Assembly (NCBI GenBank): GCA_958295685.1
Contig: OY282365.1
Coordinates: 1,116,001-1,180,000 of the forward strand
Length of the DNA: 64,000 nucleotides
Direction: 5' to 3'
Source of the DNA: an uncultured Dehalococcoidia bacterium
GTDB taxonomy: Bacteria > Chloroflexota > Dehalococcoidia > Lucifugimonadales > CATQGZ01
The notes beneath the pieces are model-generated. The model was not told where the DNA came from. It did no database searches and saw only the letters and a program-made list of their open reading frames with translations. A program made the translations under genes and the position numbers. Positions 9,179 through 17,074 of this stretch are shown one piece after another (the stretch's first letter is position 1; every line of letters starts with the position of its first letter).

Positions 9179-10066
9179 CTAACCATTGACCGAACCGTCC
9201 ACCATTATCGCCGCGAACAGCAGGCCCAGGTACGCGAGCGAGTACACGTACGCGCCCACCGCGCCTTCGATGCCGGGCCGCCTCGCCAGACGAGCCGCGA
9301 AGTAGACGAACCCCAGACCCAGCAGCAGCGCGGACGCTAGGTAGACCCACCCCACGGCCCCCGTCGTAAAGAACATAACCGTCAGACCCAGCAGCAGAAC
9401 CGTGTACAGCAGAATCGACCTCTTCGTCTTGGAGACCCCGGCCACCACCGGCAGCATGGGCACGCCCGCTCTCGCGTAGTCGTCCTTCAGCAGCAGCGCC
9501 AGCGCCCAGAAGTGCGGCGGAGTCCAGAAGAACACGATCGCGAACATGTAGACAGCCGGAAGCGCCAGGCTCCCGGTCACCGCGGTCCACCCGATTACCG
9601 GCGGCAACGCCCCGGCAGCCCCTCCTATCACTATGTTCTGGGGAGTCACCCTCTTCAGTCCCATCGTGTACACGAATACGTAGAACAGCGTCGCCGACAG
9701 GGTCAGCGCCGCGCTCAACGGATTCACCAGCGTGGTGAACAGCGCGAACGCCGCGGCGTTCAGCGCCAGCCCGAAGATCAGCGCGTCCCGGGGCTGCACC
9801 CGCAGAGCGGCCACCGGACGCCCGCTCGTCCTATGCATCCGCGCGTCGATGTCACGGTCCAGGAAGTGGTTCAGAGCGTTCGCCCCCGCGGAAGCCATCG
9901 CCCCGCCAATCAGCACGATGACGGCCAGCGCCGCGTCCGGCGGCCCGCCCGAGGCCAGGAACATGCCCGCCAGCGCCGTGAACAGCAGCAGCAGCACGAT
10001 CCGAGGCTTGCTCAGCGCCAGGTAGTCCCTGAGTATGTTCCGGGATGCCCTCGCCTGAGCTATCAC
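9179..10066 (-). CDS. ctaB: Protoheme IX farnesyltransferase (haem O synthase)
   Basis: UbiA-family membrane enzyme that adds a farnesyl group to haem b to give haem o, the first step to haem a. The prenyl-diphosphate motif NHFLDRDIDARMHRT and the second motif KDDYARAGVPMLPVV are intact. The start is GTG at 10066, whose GTGA overlaps the ctaA stop by 4 bp, with GGAGGAGGGG (10071-10080) upstream. This gives 295 aa, the usual length. The longer open frame runs antisense through ctaA and is rejected. Confidence 0.95.
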   Translation of the reverse strand: MIAQARASRNILRDYLALSKPRIVLLLLFTALAGMFLASGGPPDAALAVIVLIGGAMASAGANALNHFLDRDIDARMHRTSGRPVAALRVQPRDALIFGLALNAAAFALFTTLVNPLSAALTLSATLFYVFVYTMGLKRVTPQNIVIGGAAGALPPVIGWTAVTGSLALPAVYMFAIVFFWTPPHFWALALLLKDDYARAGVPMLPVVAGVSKTKRSILLYTVLLLGLTVMFFTTGAVGWVYLASALLLGLGFVYFAARLARRPGIEGAVGAYVYSLAYLGLLFAAIMVDGSVNG

Positions 10067-11043
10067 GACGCCCCTCCTCCGGTCCCGGCAAGCCGGACGC
10101 CGTGCGCCGTGACGGGCAGGGGCGCCCTGCGAGGCATGAAGTAGAGCGTTGCCAGTCCTACCACGGCGGCCCATAAGAGCGTGGCGCCGGCCAGGTGCGC
10201 GGCGCGCATCTCGATCGGAAACCCCGACCAGACCGTCCAAGCCCCGATCACTATCTGCACCGCCATGGCGGCGCCCGCCAGAAGCGCGCCCGCCCTGACA
10301 CCCCAGACGTGCGCGCCCCGCCTCCAGGCCATGAGAGCGGCGCCGGCCAGTACTATGGCAGCCGCAGCCGAGAGCAGGCGGTGGAACATGTGCACGACGT
10401 ATGCCGCTCCGTCAGGCAGCAGGCTGCCCCTGCACAGCGGCCAGGTCCCGCATGAGGACCCGGCGCCGTATCCCACCATGTAAGAACCCGACAGGATCAC
10501 GAGAAAGACGCCCGCGGCCGAGACTAGGATCAGAGCGTGGAGAAGCGCGTCGGAAGACGGCGCCGTGGACGCCTCCGCGTCCCCGGCCCGACGGGCCGCC
10601 AGCGCGGCGACCACCATGCTCGCCACCACGCCCTCCGCGATCCCGAGGTGGATCAGCCTGACCCACCACGACAGCTCCGTCCAGACAACCACGGCCCCCA
10701 ACGCGGCCGCGGCCAGCACCAACACCGCCCCGGCAAGGCTGGGAACGAGTATCCCACGCTCCGCCCGGAAGCGGCGTACCGCCAGCGCGGCGACCGACAG
10801 GGTCAGCACCGCCACCACCATCGCCACAACCCTATGGCTGAACTCCACTAGCGCACTCCGCTCGAAAACCGGTATCACACGCCCGTCGCACAGGGGCCAG
10901 TCCGGACACCCGAGCCCGGAGCCGGTAACCCTCACCACGCCCCCCAGTGTAACCTGTATGAACGCGGCGGCCAGCGCGGCCAGCGCAAGGTATGGAAAGA
11001 CCCCCTCCGCCCTGATGCCGCTGCTCACGCTCGACCCACCCAC
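10063..11043 (-). CDS. ctaA: Haem A synthase (CtaA/COX15)
   Basis: Eight-helix membrane enzyme oxidising the haem o methyl group to make haem a for subunit I. GGVVRVTGSGLGCPDWPLC is the family signature, and the loop CGTWPLCRG provides the second conserved cysteine pair. The histidines in EFSHRVVAM and HMFHRLLSA are haem ligands. Length is 326 aa. It is the first gene of the cta operon and is translationally coupled to ctaB. The GTG start at 11043 lacks a strong ribosome-binding site; a GTG five codons later is an alternative. Confidence 0.94.
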   Translation of the reverse strand: MGGSSVSSGIRAEGVFPYLALAALAAAFIQVTLGGVVRVTGSGLGCPDWPLCDGRVIPVFERSALVEFSHRVVAMVVAVLTLSVAALAVRRFRAERGILVPSLAGAVLVLAAAALGAVVVWTELSWWVRLIHLGIAEGVVASMVVAALAARRAGDAEASTAPSSDALLHALILVSAAGVFLVILSGSYMVGYGAGSSCGTWPLCRGSLLPDGAAYVVHMFHRLLSAAAAIVLAGAALMAWRRGAHVWGVRAGALLAGAAMAVQIVIGAWTVWSGFPIEMRAAHLAGATLLWAAVVGLATLYFMPRRAPLPVTAHGVRLAGTGGGAS

Positions 11044-11072
11044 TCAATGTATGTGCAAGTTTTCACAATCGG

Positions 11073-11101
11073 AGACTAGCACACGCCCGAACCATCGTCA
11101 A
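11073..11101 (-). promoter_or_regulatory. Promoter of the cta operon
   Basis: On the minus strand, TTGACG (11096-11101), a 17-bp spacer and TAGTCT (11073-11078). Exactly 6 bp beyond the -10 is a GTG (11066) opening a 13-codon frame (MKTCTYIEWVGRA) that ends across the ctaA start in a different frame. The geometry equals that of the seven dispersed elements, so transcripts may be leaderless with a small upstream reading frame overlapping ctaA. Confidence 0.5.
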
Positions 11102-11294
11102 CGAGTCAAGAAGGCCCAAGAACCGTCCCAGATTGGTAGGCATTTATGAAGAAGGTGTCTCGACTCGGTCACCACCGTCCTGGCACGCGACCTCACCGAC
11201 CGCAGACTCTTCGGCCTGGCTCGTGTCAGCTTGTCATCCAGAGTCAGCAGACGGCGCTCGGCCAACTCATAGGCGCATCCCTGCCGATAGACCT

Positions 11295-11648
11295 CCTGGT
11301 TGACTGGGGCGACGCGCCGGTCCTTGCGTCCGGGGGCCTCCGGGGGTCGGCGGCGGCGGGAAATTTTGCGAAAGTGTCGCATTTGCGGGTATTTCGCAGC
11401 CACTTCGTAGCTGAGAGGGCCGATTTTGGCTGACACTACGCGACACTACGCGACACTACGCGACACTCATGCGACACTCATGCGACACTTATGCGACACT
11501 ATGCGACACTTATGCGACACCTATGCGACAGGTCATCCGGGGCGCCTGGGGAGTTCTGCGGGCGGTTTGTGGAGAGAGGCGGCTGTGTCATGGGCAAACT
11601 CTAGCACAGCGGTTCGGGGTTGTCAAGGGTTGTCTGAATCAGGATTGA
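11295..11648 (-). mobile_element. Promoter-bearing arm-repeat element, type I copy 1
   Basis: Oriented by its promoter, it reads leftward: outer flank TCCTGATTCAGACAACC, TTGACA (11621-11626), 17 bp, TAGAGT (11598-11603), 6 bp, ATG (11591). About 60 bp later come roughly ten direct repeats of TGCGACACT with a 10-11 bp period (11431-11529), then the core CGTAGCTGAG (11406-11415), then a single inverted arm AGTGTCGCA (11371-11380). The distal flank (GTTGACTGGGGCG, CCTTGCGTCCG) is shared with copies at 21.2 and 37.3 kb. The frame from the ATG is only 30 codons and ends in the repeats. The stretch 11102-11294 holds nothing I can name. Confidence 0.75.
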
Positions 11649-11798
11649 AGGCGGAGTCTGAGTAGGAGCCTCCTGGGAACGCAGGGGGTGCTCGCCCACG
11701 CCACCCCTAAGATTCCGGCCTGTGCCAGAGACGGATGGGTGTAGCGCCGTCCTAATGAAACGACACCGCCTACTAATCTGGGACAGGCCCCGGGTTCT

Positions 11799-12072
11799 GT
11801 AACTGTTCAGAGTTGATGAGGTCTCCCTATCCACAAGCGCAGGGCGGTCGCGGCCTGTGGTTTTCGCCGAAAACTGTCCCAAACTGTTCCATTTTGTCCC
11901 ATCTCGTAGCTGAGGGTTCGATTTCGTGGAACAGAAGTGGGGCATTTGTGGGACAGATGTGGAACAGAACTGGGACAGTTCTGGGACAATTGTGGAACAG
12001 GTCTCTTCAGGGCTGTTGCTGGGTGGGCTGCTTCCATATGAATAATATAGTACAAGGGTTCGCTGCCGTCAA
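11799..12072 (-). mobile_element. Promoter-bearing arm-repeat element, type II copy 1
   Basis: Promoter TTGACG (12067-12072), 17 bp, TATATT (12044-12049), 6 bp, ATG (12037). The ATG opens a 76-codon frame to 11807 that crosses the element. The repeats are seven 11-bp units of TGGRACAG type (11929-12005), then the core, then three inverted units (CTGTCCC, CTGTTCC). The distal end is GTAACTGTTCAGAGT (11799-11813). The frame encodes SYEMGQNGTVWDSF over the core; the copy at 49.6 kb encodes the same peptide in a shifted frame, so coding is doubtful. Confidence 0.72.
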
Positions 12073-12130
12073 GGGGACTCCCCATTCGGACCTCACAGAG
12101 TCCGAACGGCTACCCGACGCCCCAAATCTA

Positions 12131-12159
12131 TTGACGCCGATGCCCGCCTCTATTACCAT
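12131..12159 (+). promoter_or_regulatory. Promoter of the PHP/MaoC operon
   Basis: TTGACG (12131-12136), a 17-bp spacer, TACCAT (12154-12159), then 8 bp to the ATG at 12168. No ribosome-binding site fits in that gap, so the mRNA is probably leaderless or nearly so. Confidence 0.55.
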
Positions 12160-12167
12160 CTCCCTCG

Positions 12168-12830
12168 ATGTATCTGGACCTCCACACTCACTCGGTGTCG
12201 TCGGACGACTCTCGGGCCACCGTTGAGCAGTACGTCAAATGGGTAGGCGTCCTCAGACGCAGGGGCTGGCAGATAGACGGCTTCGTCCTCACGGAGCACC
12301 GCAAGTTCGACCATGACGTGGACTACTCCACTCTGGCCCGCGATAACGACGTTCTCATCCTCAAGGGATCGGAGCTCGACACGAGTCACGGACACTTCCT
12401 GGTGTACGGAGTCACTGAAGAACTGACCGACCGGGTCGACTTCTCCCACGTCGGGCTGGACGCCGTGTGCCTCATGCGCGCCGCCGACGAGTGCGGAGCC
12501 ATCGCCGTCCCCGCCCACCCGGGCAGGTTCGGGGTCGGCCTCTACGAATACTACGACGGCGCAGACCTCAGCGCCGTGCGCGTGGTCGAACGACTGAACG
12601 GCAGCAATCGCCCCGGAGAGCAGGAACGCGCCGAGGAACTCATCCAGCGCCACGGCTACGCCGGCACAGGGGGCAGCGACGCCCACTTGGTAAGCGCAAT
12701 CGGAACGTGTATGACCCGCTTCGACCAGGAAGTCTCCAACGAGGCCGAACTGGTGGAGCGCCTGAAAGCCGGAGGATTCCGGGCAGTCCGCCTGGAAGAT
12801 ACCGCCCGAGGAGGAGACTGTGACCACTGA
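12168..12830 (+). CDS. PHP-domain metal-dependent phosphoesterase
   Basis: A 220-aa protein with the polymerase-and-histidinol-phosphatase fold. Metal ligands are visible in LDLHTHS (His5, His7), LTEHRKFDHD, KGSELDTSHGHF, VPAHPGRF and GGSDAH near residue 181. Family members hydrolyse phosphoesters such as 3',5'-bisnucleotides or histidinol phosphate; the substrate here cannot be told. The start codon is ATG, 8 bp from a good -10 box. The gene overlaps the next by 11 bp, indicating one transcription unit with the two MaoC-like genes. Confidence 0.85.
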   Translation: MYLDLHTHSVSSDDSRATVEQYVKWVGVLRRRGWQIDGFVLTEHRKFDHDVDYSTLARDNDVLILKGSELDTSHGHFLVYGVTEELTDRVDFSHVGLDAVCLMRAADECGAIAVPAHPGRFGVGLYEYYDGADLSAVRVVERLNGSNRPGEQERAEELIQRHGYAGTGGSDAHLVSAIGTCMTRFDQEVSNEAELVERLKAGGFRAVRLEDTARGGDCDH

Positions 12831-13287
12831 CGAAGACATCCGGTTCGACAAGGACATGCTGGGCGTCGATCACGACGCAGGCGTCTTCCAGGCGGCCAGG
12901 GAGAGGATGACGGCGTTCGCCCTCGCCACGAGTCAGACAGACCCCATCTACCTGGACGACGAGAAGGGGGCGGAGGCGGGGTACGGCGGCATCATCGCTC
13001 CGCCGACCTTCTGCAACCTCTTCACCGGGGCCGTCGCACGCCCTGACATAGGATTGCAGTTCGGAGATCTCTCGTTTCACGCAGGCCAGGCCATCGAGAA
13101 CCGCAGCCCGGTCAGACCCGGAGACACGCTGACCGCTAGGACCAGACTCAAAGAGGTCTACCCCAAGACCGGCAGATCGGGCAAGATGGTGTTCGAGGTG
13201 TGGGAAACGACCTTCACCAATCAGCGGGGCGAAACGGCCGCGACCGTCCGGGAGTCGTTCGTCCACAGGAGCAAGACTCAGCCATGA
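12820..13287 (+). CDS. MaoC/FAS1-like dehydratase half-protein (N-terminal type)
   Basis: A 155-aa hot-dog-fold protein resembling the N-terminal half of MaoC-type enoyl-CoA hydratases. The segment FALATSQTDPIYLDDE and the motif APPTFCNLFTG followed by SFHAGQAIENRSPVRPGDTL are typical. Such halves pair with a catalytic MaoC domain to hydrate enoyl-thioesters. The start is GTG at 12820, with GAGGAG 4 bp upstream. It overlaps the PHP gene upstream and is ATGA-coupled to the partner downstream, so the two halves are probably made one-to-one. Confidence 0.82.
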   Translation: MTTDEDIRFDKDMLGVDHDAGVFQAARERMTAFALATSQTDPIYLDDEKGAEAGYGGIIAPPTFCNLFTGAVARPDIGLQFGDLSFHAGQAIENRSPVRPGDTLTARTRLKEVYPKTGRSGKMVFEVWETTFTNQRGETAATVRESFVHRSKTQP

Positions 13288-13721
13288 CTTCACCGACGCT
13301 CTACTTTGACGACATCGAGATCGGAGACGACATAGGCCCCATCGAAAGGGCCGTCACCCACCCCCAGGCGCTCGACTTCATCGCCGTCTGGACCGGCGAC
13401 GACAGGCCGACCAGGTTCAGCGACAGGGACACCGCCGTCAGCGAGGGCCTCGCCGGACCGATAGTCCCAGGCATCATGACCATGGCCTTCATATCGAGCC
13501 TGCTCACCGAGTGGGCGCCGGGCGGCAAGCTCGCCATGCTCGACGTGGTGTTCCGACAGGTGGTTCTGCACGATGTCCAACACACCCTGAGCGGAATCGT
13601 CACCGACAAGGCCGACGACAGGCCCGAAATCCAGTGCGACGTCTTCCTCCAGGACCCGCAGGGCACCCGCCTCATCATAGGTAAGGCCGCCTTGGAACTC
13701 CCCGCCAAGGGAGACCTCTGA
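13284..13721 (+). CDS. MaoC-like dehydratase half-protein (C-terminal type)
   Basis: A 145-aa hot-dog-fold partner of the preceding gene. It opens TLYFDDIEIGDDIGPIERAV like C-terminal MaoC domains, has DDRPTRFSDRDTA where the catalytic Asp/His dyad normally lies, and the GLAGPIVPGIMTMAFISSLL helix. The usual catalytic histidine after the Asp is replaced (DRPTRF rather than N/D-P-x-H), so hydratase activity is uncertain. The ATG overlaps the previous stop. A hairpin terminator follows within 20 bp. Confidence 0.82.
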   Translation: MTSPTLYFDDIEIGDDIGPIERAVTHPQALDFIAVWTGDDRPTRFSDRDTAVSEGLAGPIVPGIMTMAFISSLLTEWAPGGKLAMLDVVFRQVVLHDVQHTLSGIVTDKADDRPEIQCDVFLQDPQGTRLIIGKAALELPAKGDL

Positions 13722-13740
13722 ATAACCGTCATCCCGGCGA

Positions 13741-13775
13741 AAAGCCTGCCCCGTATCGGGTACGGGACAGGCTTT
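13741..13775. terminator. Hairpin between the MaoC pair and the SDR gene
   Basis: A 15-bp stem (AAAGCCTGCCCCGTA with one mismatch against its partner) and a 5-nt loop, flanked by A and T runs on both sides. It could end transcription from either direction. Its core CCCCGTATCGG-TACGGG resembles the palindrome at 60796-60815. Confidence 0.6.
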
Positions 13776-13879
13776 CAGAAGCCGTGAACTCCAGGCTGCC
13801 GGCGGCTGGCTCACGTCCGCCACGTAGTCCCGCTTGGGAAGTTACGCGAAGGCCTCCCAGAGCATCGTGACGCGGACCG

Positions 13880-14692
13880 TCAGGGCGCCATTATCGTCCC
13901 GCCGTTCACGTTGATCGCCTGCCCCTGGATGAACGAGGCCGCCTCGGTGCAGAGGTAGGCAATCACCCCTCCCAGCTCCTCGTCGGTCCCGGTCCTCCGC
14001 ATCGGAGTCCTGGCCGCGATCGCCTCCCACGCATCCCCGCGCCCAATGTCGTCCACCCGCGCGGTATCAACCGCCCCGGGACAGACGCAGTTCACGTTTA
14101 TCCCGTGAGGCCCGAGCTCGTCAGCCAGCGACTGGGTCATCCCGATCTGCGCGAAGCAGGCGGCATCGTAAGCCATCGCGCGCGCGCCTCCCTTCTTCCC
14201 CGACCCGGACGAGACGAACACGATCGCCCCTCCTTCTTCCTGCTCCAGCAGCACCTTCGCCGCCGCCCTGCTGCAATAGAACCCGCCCATGATCTTCACG
14301 TCCAGAACCTTCCGGAGAACCCCAGGGTCCAGGTCGAGGAGCGGAACCCTGTCCGGCCCACGGGCATAAGCCGCGTTGTTCACCAGAAAGTCGACCCTGC
14401 CGAACTCCTCCAGCGTGCGGTCCACCATCATCTGCGCCTCACCCTCGTCGCACACGTCGACCACCAGAGGCAGCGCGCGCGAGCCCAGCTCCCGCACCTG
14501 CTCCGCCGTACTCTCTATGTCCTTCCAGCCGACGGCCTTCTCGTCGTCCGGATACCTGGCCGGGTCCCGACCGGTGCCGGTCACCACGACGTCGGCCCCC
14601 TGCCTGGCAAAGGCGACCGCGGCCCCCCTGCCGATCCCCCTGAGCCTCCCGGCCCCAGTCACGATCGCTACCTTCCCATCGAACTCACCCAA
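13880..14692 (-). CDS. SDR-family oxidoreductase lacking the YxxxK lysine
   Basis: A 270-aa Rossmann-fold short-chain dehydrogenase. The cofactor motif TGAGRLRGIGRG, the NNAAY loop and the C-terminal VNGG are intact. After the catalytic tyrosine in AMAYDAACFAQ the expected lysine (YxxxK) is cysteine; the serine in VFVSSGSG is kept. Since the lysine positions the nicotinamide ribose and lowers the tyrosine pKa, the enzyme may have altered or no dehydrogenase activity. The start is TTG at 14692 with AGGAGAGGAA just upstream. It is a single gene, divergent from the luciferase-like gene. Confidence 0.88.
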   Translation of the reverse strand: MGEFDGKVAIVTGAGRLRGIGRGAAVAFARQGADVVVTGTGRDPARYPDDEKAVGWKDIESTAEQVRELGSRALPLVVDVCDEGEAQMMVDRTLEEFGRVDFLVNNAAYARGPDRVPLLDLDPGVLRKVLDVKIMGGFYCSRAAAKVLLEQEEGGAIVFVSSGSGKKGGARAMAYDAACFAQIGMTQSLADELGPHGINVNCVCPGAVDTARVDDIGRGDAWEAIAARTPMRRTGTDEELGGVIAYLCTEAASFIQGQAINVNGGTIMAP

Positions 14693-14857
14693 TTCCTCTC
14701 CTCCTTCCGATTCTCACCCTGCGCCGGCTCAGCCAGCGCTCGATGCCGGATAGATTACCAGTTTCCACGGCCATTCGTATATCGACTGCGGCCAGGGACG
14801 ACGGCAGCCCGCCAACCGCCACCGCGAGTATCATATGCCGGTCCACGCGGATCCGTG

Positions 14858-14885
14858 TTGCCATGCCAGGCACACGTGCTAGAAT
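14858..14885 (+). promoter_or_regulatory. Promoter of the luciferase-like/R-M operon
   Basis: TTGCCA (14858-14863), 16-bp spacer, TAGAAT (14880-14885). It leaves a leader of about 45 nt with AAGGAG (14925-14930) 6 bp before the ATG at 14937. Confidence 0.5.
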
Positions 14886-14936
14886 CGCCCCCAATCAGCG
14901 GCTCTGAAAACGTCCAGAGAGCCTAAGGAGCTATCG

Positions 14937-16100
14937 ATGGCACTACCCGCACGAATGAAGTTTGGCATATTCCTAGCCCCATTCCACTGGCTTGGGGAGA
15001 ACCCGACGCTCGGACTGGAGCGCGACCTCGAGACCATCGAGTGGCTCGACTACCTCGGCTACGACGAGGCCTGGATCGGCGAGCATCACAGCGCCGGGTG
15101 GGAGACGATAGCCTCACCCGAGCTCTTCATGGCCGCAGCCGCCGAGCGCACCAAGCACGTCAGGCTCGGCACCGGCGTCATCAGCCTGCCGTACCACCAC
15201 CCCCTCATGGTCGCAAACCGCATGGTCCAGCTGGACCACCTCACACGGGGCCGCGTGATGATGGGCGTCGGACCCGGCGCGCTCGTGTCCGACGCTCACA
15301 TGCTCGGCATCGACCCCACCACCCAGCGCCCCCGCATGGACGAGTCTCTCGGAATCATCATGCGGCTGCTCACCGAGACCGAGCCGATCACCCACGAGTC
15401 CGACTGGTTCACCCTCCGGGAGGCCAGGCTGCACCTCAGACCGTACACGCACCCACACTTCCCCGTCGCCGTCGCGGCCGCGCAGTCACCCTCCGGCATG
15501 GTGCTCGCCGGAAAGCACGGCGCGTCCGTCCTCTCGGTCAGTGTCCTCAGGGGCGGCTCCGTGTCCACCAACCTGAAGGACTTCTGGGAGATCGCGGAAC
15601 AGACCGCCTCCGAGCACGGCAACACGATGGACAGGAACGAGTGGAGGCTCGTCCTGCCGGTGCATATCGCGGAGAGCCGCAAGGAGGCCATCGAACAGGC
15701 TAGGATCGGCTCCGCCAGGTTCCAGAGGGACTACTTCGAGGACACGATGGGGTTCGAGTCGGTTTTCGACGGCCCCGCCGAGAAGATCATCGACGCAATG
15801 GTCGACGAGGGCGCCTGGTGCGTGGGAACGCCCGACGACCTCGTGGCGGCCATACACCGACTCGACAGGTCCAGCGGAGGCTTCGGCGGCCTCCTCATAC
15901 AGGCCACGGAATGGGGAACCCGTGAACAGGTGCGCCACAGCTACGAACTCATCGCCCGGTACGTAATGCCCGAATTCCAGGGGTCCCTCACCAGCCTGCA
16001 AGCCTCTCAGCAGTGGGCCGCGAAGAAGCGCCACGAGCTGATGGGCCTGCGGAAGCAGTCCGTAGACAGGGCGACCCAAGACTACGCGAGCAGACGCTAG
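14937..16100 (+). CDS. LLM-class flavin-dependent monooxygenase
   Basis: A 387-aa TIM-barrel luciferase-like monooxygenase, using reduced FMN/F420 and O2 to oxidise an organic substrate. Features are MKFGIFLAPFH at strand 1, DEAWIGEHH (the ligand-binding EHH), RLGTGVISLPYHHPLMVANR and LTRGRVMMGVGPG. Such enzymes are expanded in SAR202-type Chloroflexota. The start is ATG with AAGGAG 6 bp upstream. Its stop overlaps the methyltransferase GTG by one base, an unusual partnership of a catabolic enzyme with a modification gene. Confidence 0.92.
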   Translation: MALPARMKFGIFLAPFHWLGENPTLGLERDLETIEWLDYLGYDEAWIGEHHSAGWETIASPELFMAAAAERTKHVRLGTGVISLPYHHPLMVANRMVQLDHLTRGRVMMGVGPGALVSDAHMLGIDPTTQRPRMDESLGIIMRLLTETEPITHESDWFTLREARLHLRPYTHPHFPVAVAAAQSPSGMVLAGKHGASVLSVSVLRGGSVSTNLKDFWEIAEQTASEHGNTMDRNEWRLVLPVHIAESRKEAIEQARIGSARFQRDYFEDTMGFESVFDGPAEKIIDAMVDEGAWCVGTPDDLVAAIHRLDRSSGGFGGLLIQATEWGTREQVRHSYELIARYVMPEFQGSLTSLQASQQWAAKKRHELMGLRKQSVDRATQDYASRR

Positions 16101-17074
16101 TGAATACCGACGAGCCGGCCGCTGCGCTTCTGCCGCAGGAGACGCACGCCCTCTGCGTCTCCCAGGAGTTCACCGACGACTTCAACGTACTGCTCGCCCA
16201 TAACGACACCCTGTCCTTCCTGAAGACGGTACCGGACAGGACGGCGCGGCTGGTCGTTTCATCGCCCCCGTACAACATCGGCAAGCCATACGAGCTCCGT
16301 ATGAAGCTCGACCGGTACCTCGACTGGCAGCGCGAGGTACTGCGGGAGTGCGTCCGTGTCCTGAAGCCGGACGGCAGCCTCTGTTGGCAGGTGGGTAACC
16401 ACGTGAACGCGGGCGAGGTCTTCCCGCTGGATGTGTTCTTCGTGCCGATTGGACAGGAGCTCGGGTTGCGTCTCAGGAACAGGATCATCTGGTACTTCGA
16501 GCATGGTCTGCACGCCGGAAAGCGGTTCTCAGGCCGCTACGAGGTGGTGCTGTGGTTCACACGTGGAGATTCCTACGTCTTCAACCTCGACCCGGTGAGA
16601 GTCCCACAGAAATATCCGGGGAAGCGCTACTTCAAGGGGCCGAACAAGGGAAAGCTGTCGGGGAACCCGCTGGGAAAGAACCCAGGCGACATATGGCGAT
16701 TCCTCGAGAGCGAGTGGGACAGCGGCATATGGGACATACCAAACGTGAAGTGGAACCACCCAGAGAAGACCAGCCATCCGGCTCAGTTCCCCGTCGAGCT
16801 CGTCGAACGCCTGGTTCTGGCGCTCACTCGTCCCGGTGACGTGGTACTCGACCCATTCGTCGGCGTGGGGTCGTCCGTCCTGGCAGCCCGGCTGCACGGT
16901 CGCAGGGCGGTGGGGGTGGACATTACAGAGGCATACGTCGAGATAGCGAAGGAACGGGTGACCGCTCTGCACCGCGGAACGCTCAGAAGGCGCCCGATGG
17001 GCACGGCCAAATATCATCCAACGGGAAACGAAAGGGTCGTCCAACGGCCTATGGAATGGGACACTACCTCATGA
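16100..17074 (+). CDS. Type II DNA methyltransferase (beta-class, SPPY)
   Basis: A 324-aa site-specific methyltransferase. The catalytic motif SPPYNIGKPYE (about residue 55) precedes the AdoMet motif DPFVGVGSSVLAA (about residue 252), the order of beta-class N4-cytosine or N6-adenine enzymes; SPPY favours N4-cytosine. The start at GTG 16100 abuts the upstream stop (TAGTG). The next gene is a BglII/BstYI-type nuclease remnant, so the recognition site may be RGATCY-like (inference). With the nuclease broken, this is effectively an orphan methyltransferase. Confidence 0.9.
   Translation: MNTDEPAAALLPQETHALCVSQEFTDDFNVLLAHNDTLSFLKTVPDRTARLVVSSPPYNIGKPYELRMKLDRYLDWQREVLRECVRVLKPDGSLCWQVGNHVNAGEVFPLDVFFVPIGQELGLRLRNRIIWYFEHGLHAGKRFSGRYEVVLWFTRGDSYVFNLDPVRVPQKYPGKRYFKGPNKGKLSGNPLGKNPGDIWRFLESEWDSGIWDIPNVKWNHPEKTSHPAQFPVELVERLVLALTRPGDVVLDPFVGVGSSVLAARLHGRRAVGVDITEAYVEIAKERVTALHRGTLRRRPMGTAKYHPTGNERVVQRPMEWDTTS

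Noticed and set aside
11098..11436. 112-codon minus-strand frame upstream of the cta promoter
   Set aside because: Begins inside the element and covers the promoter; no ribosome-binding site or recognisable domain.
11431..11530. CRISPR-like tandem repeats
   Set aside because: Units are 10-11 bp with no distinct spacers and no cas genes; they belong to the promoter-bearing element.
11807..12037. 76-codon frame in the type II element as a real protein
   Set aside because: The conserved peptide appears in a different frame relative to the start in the copy at 49.6 kb, and inverted DNA repeats alone explain the similar translations.
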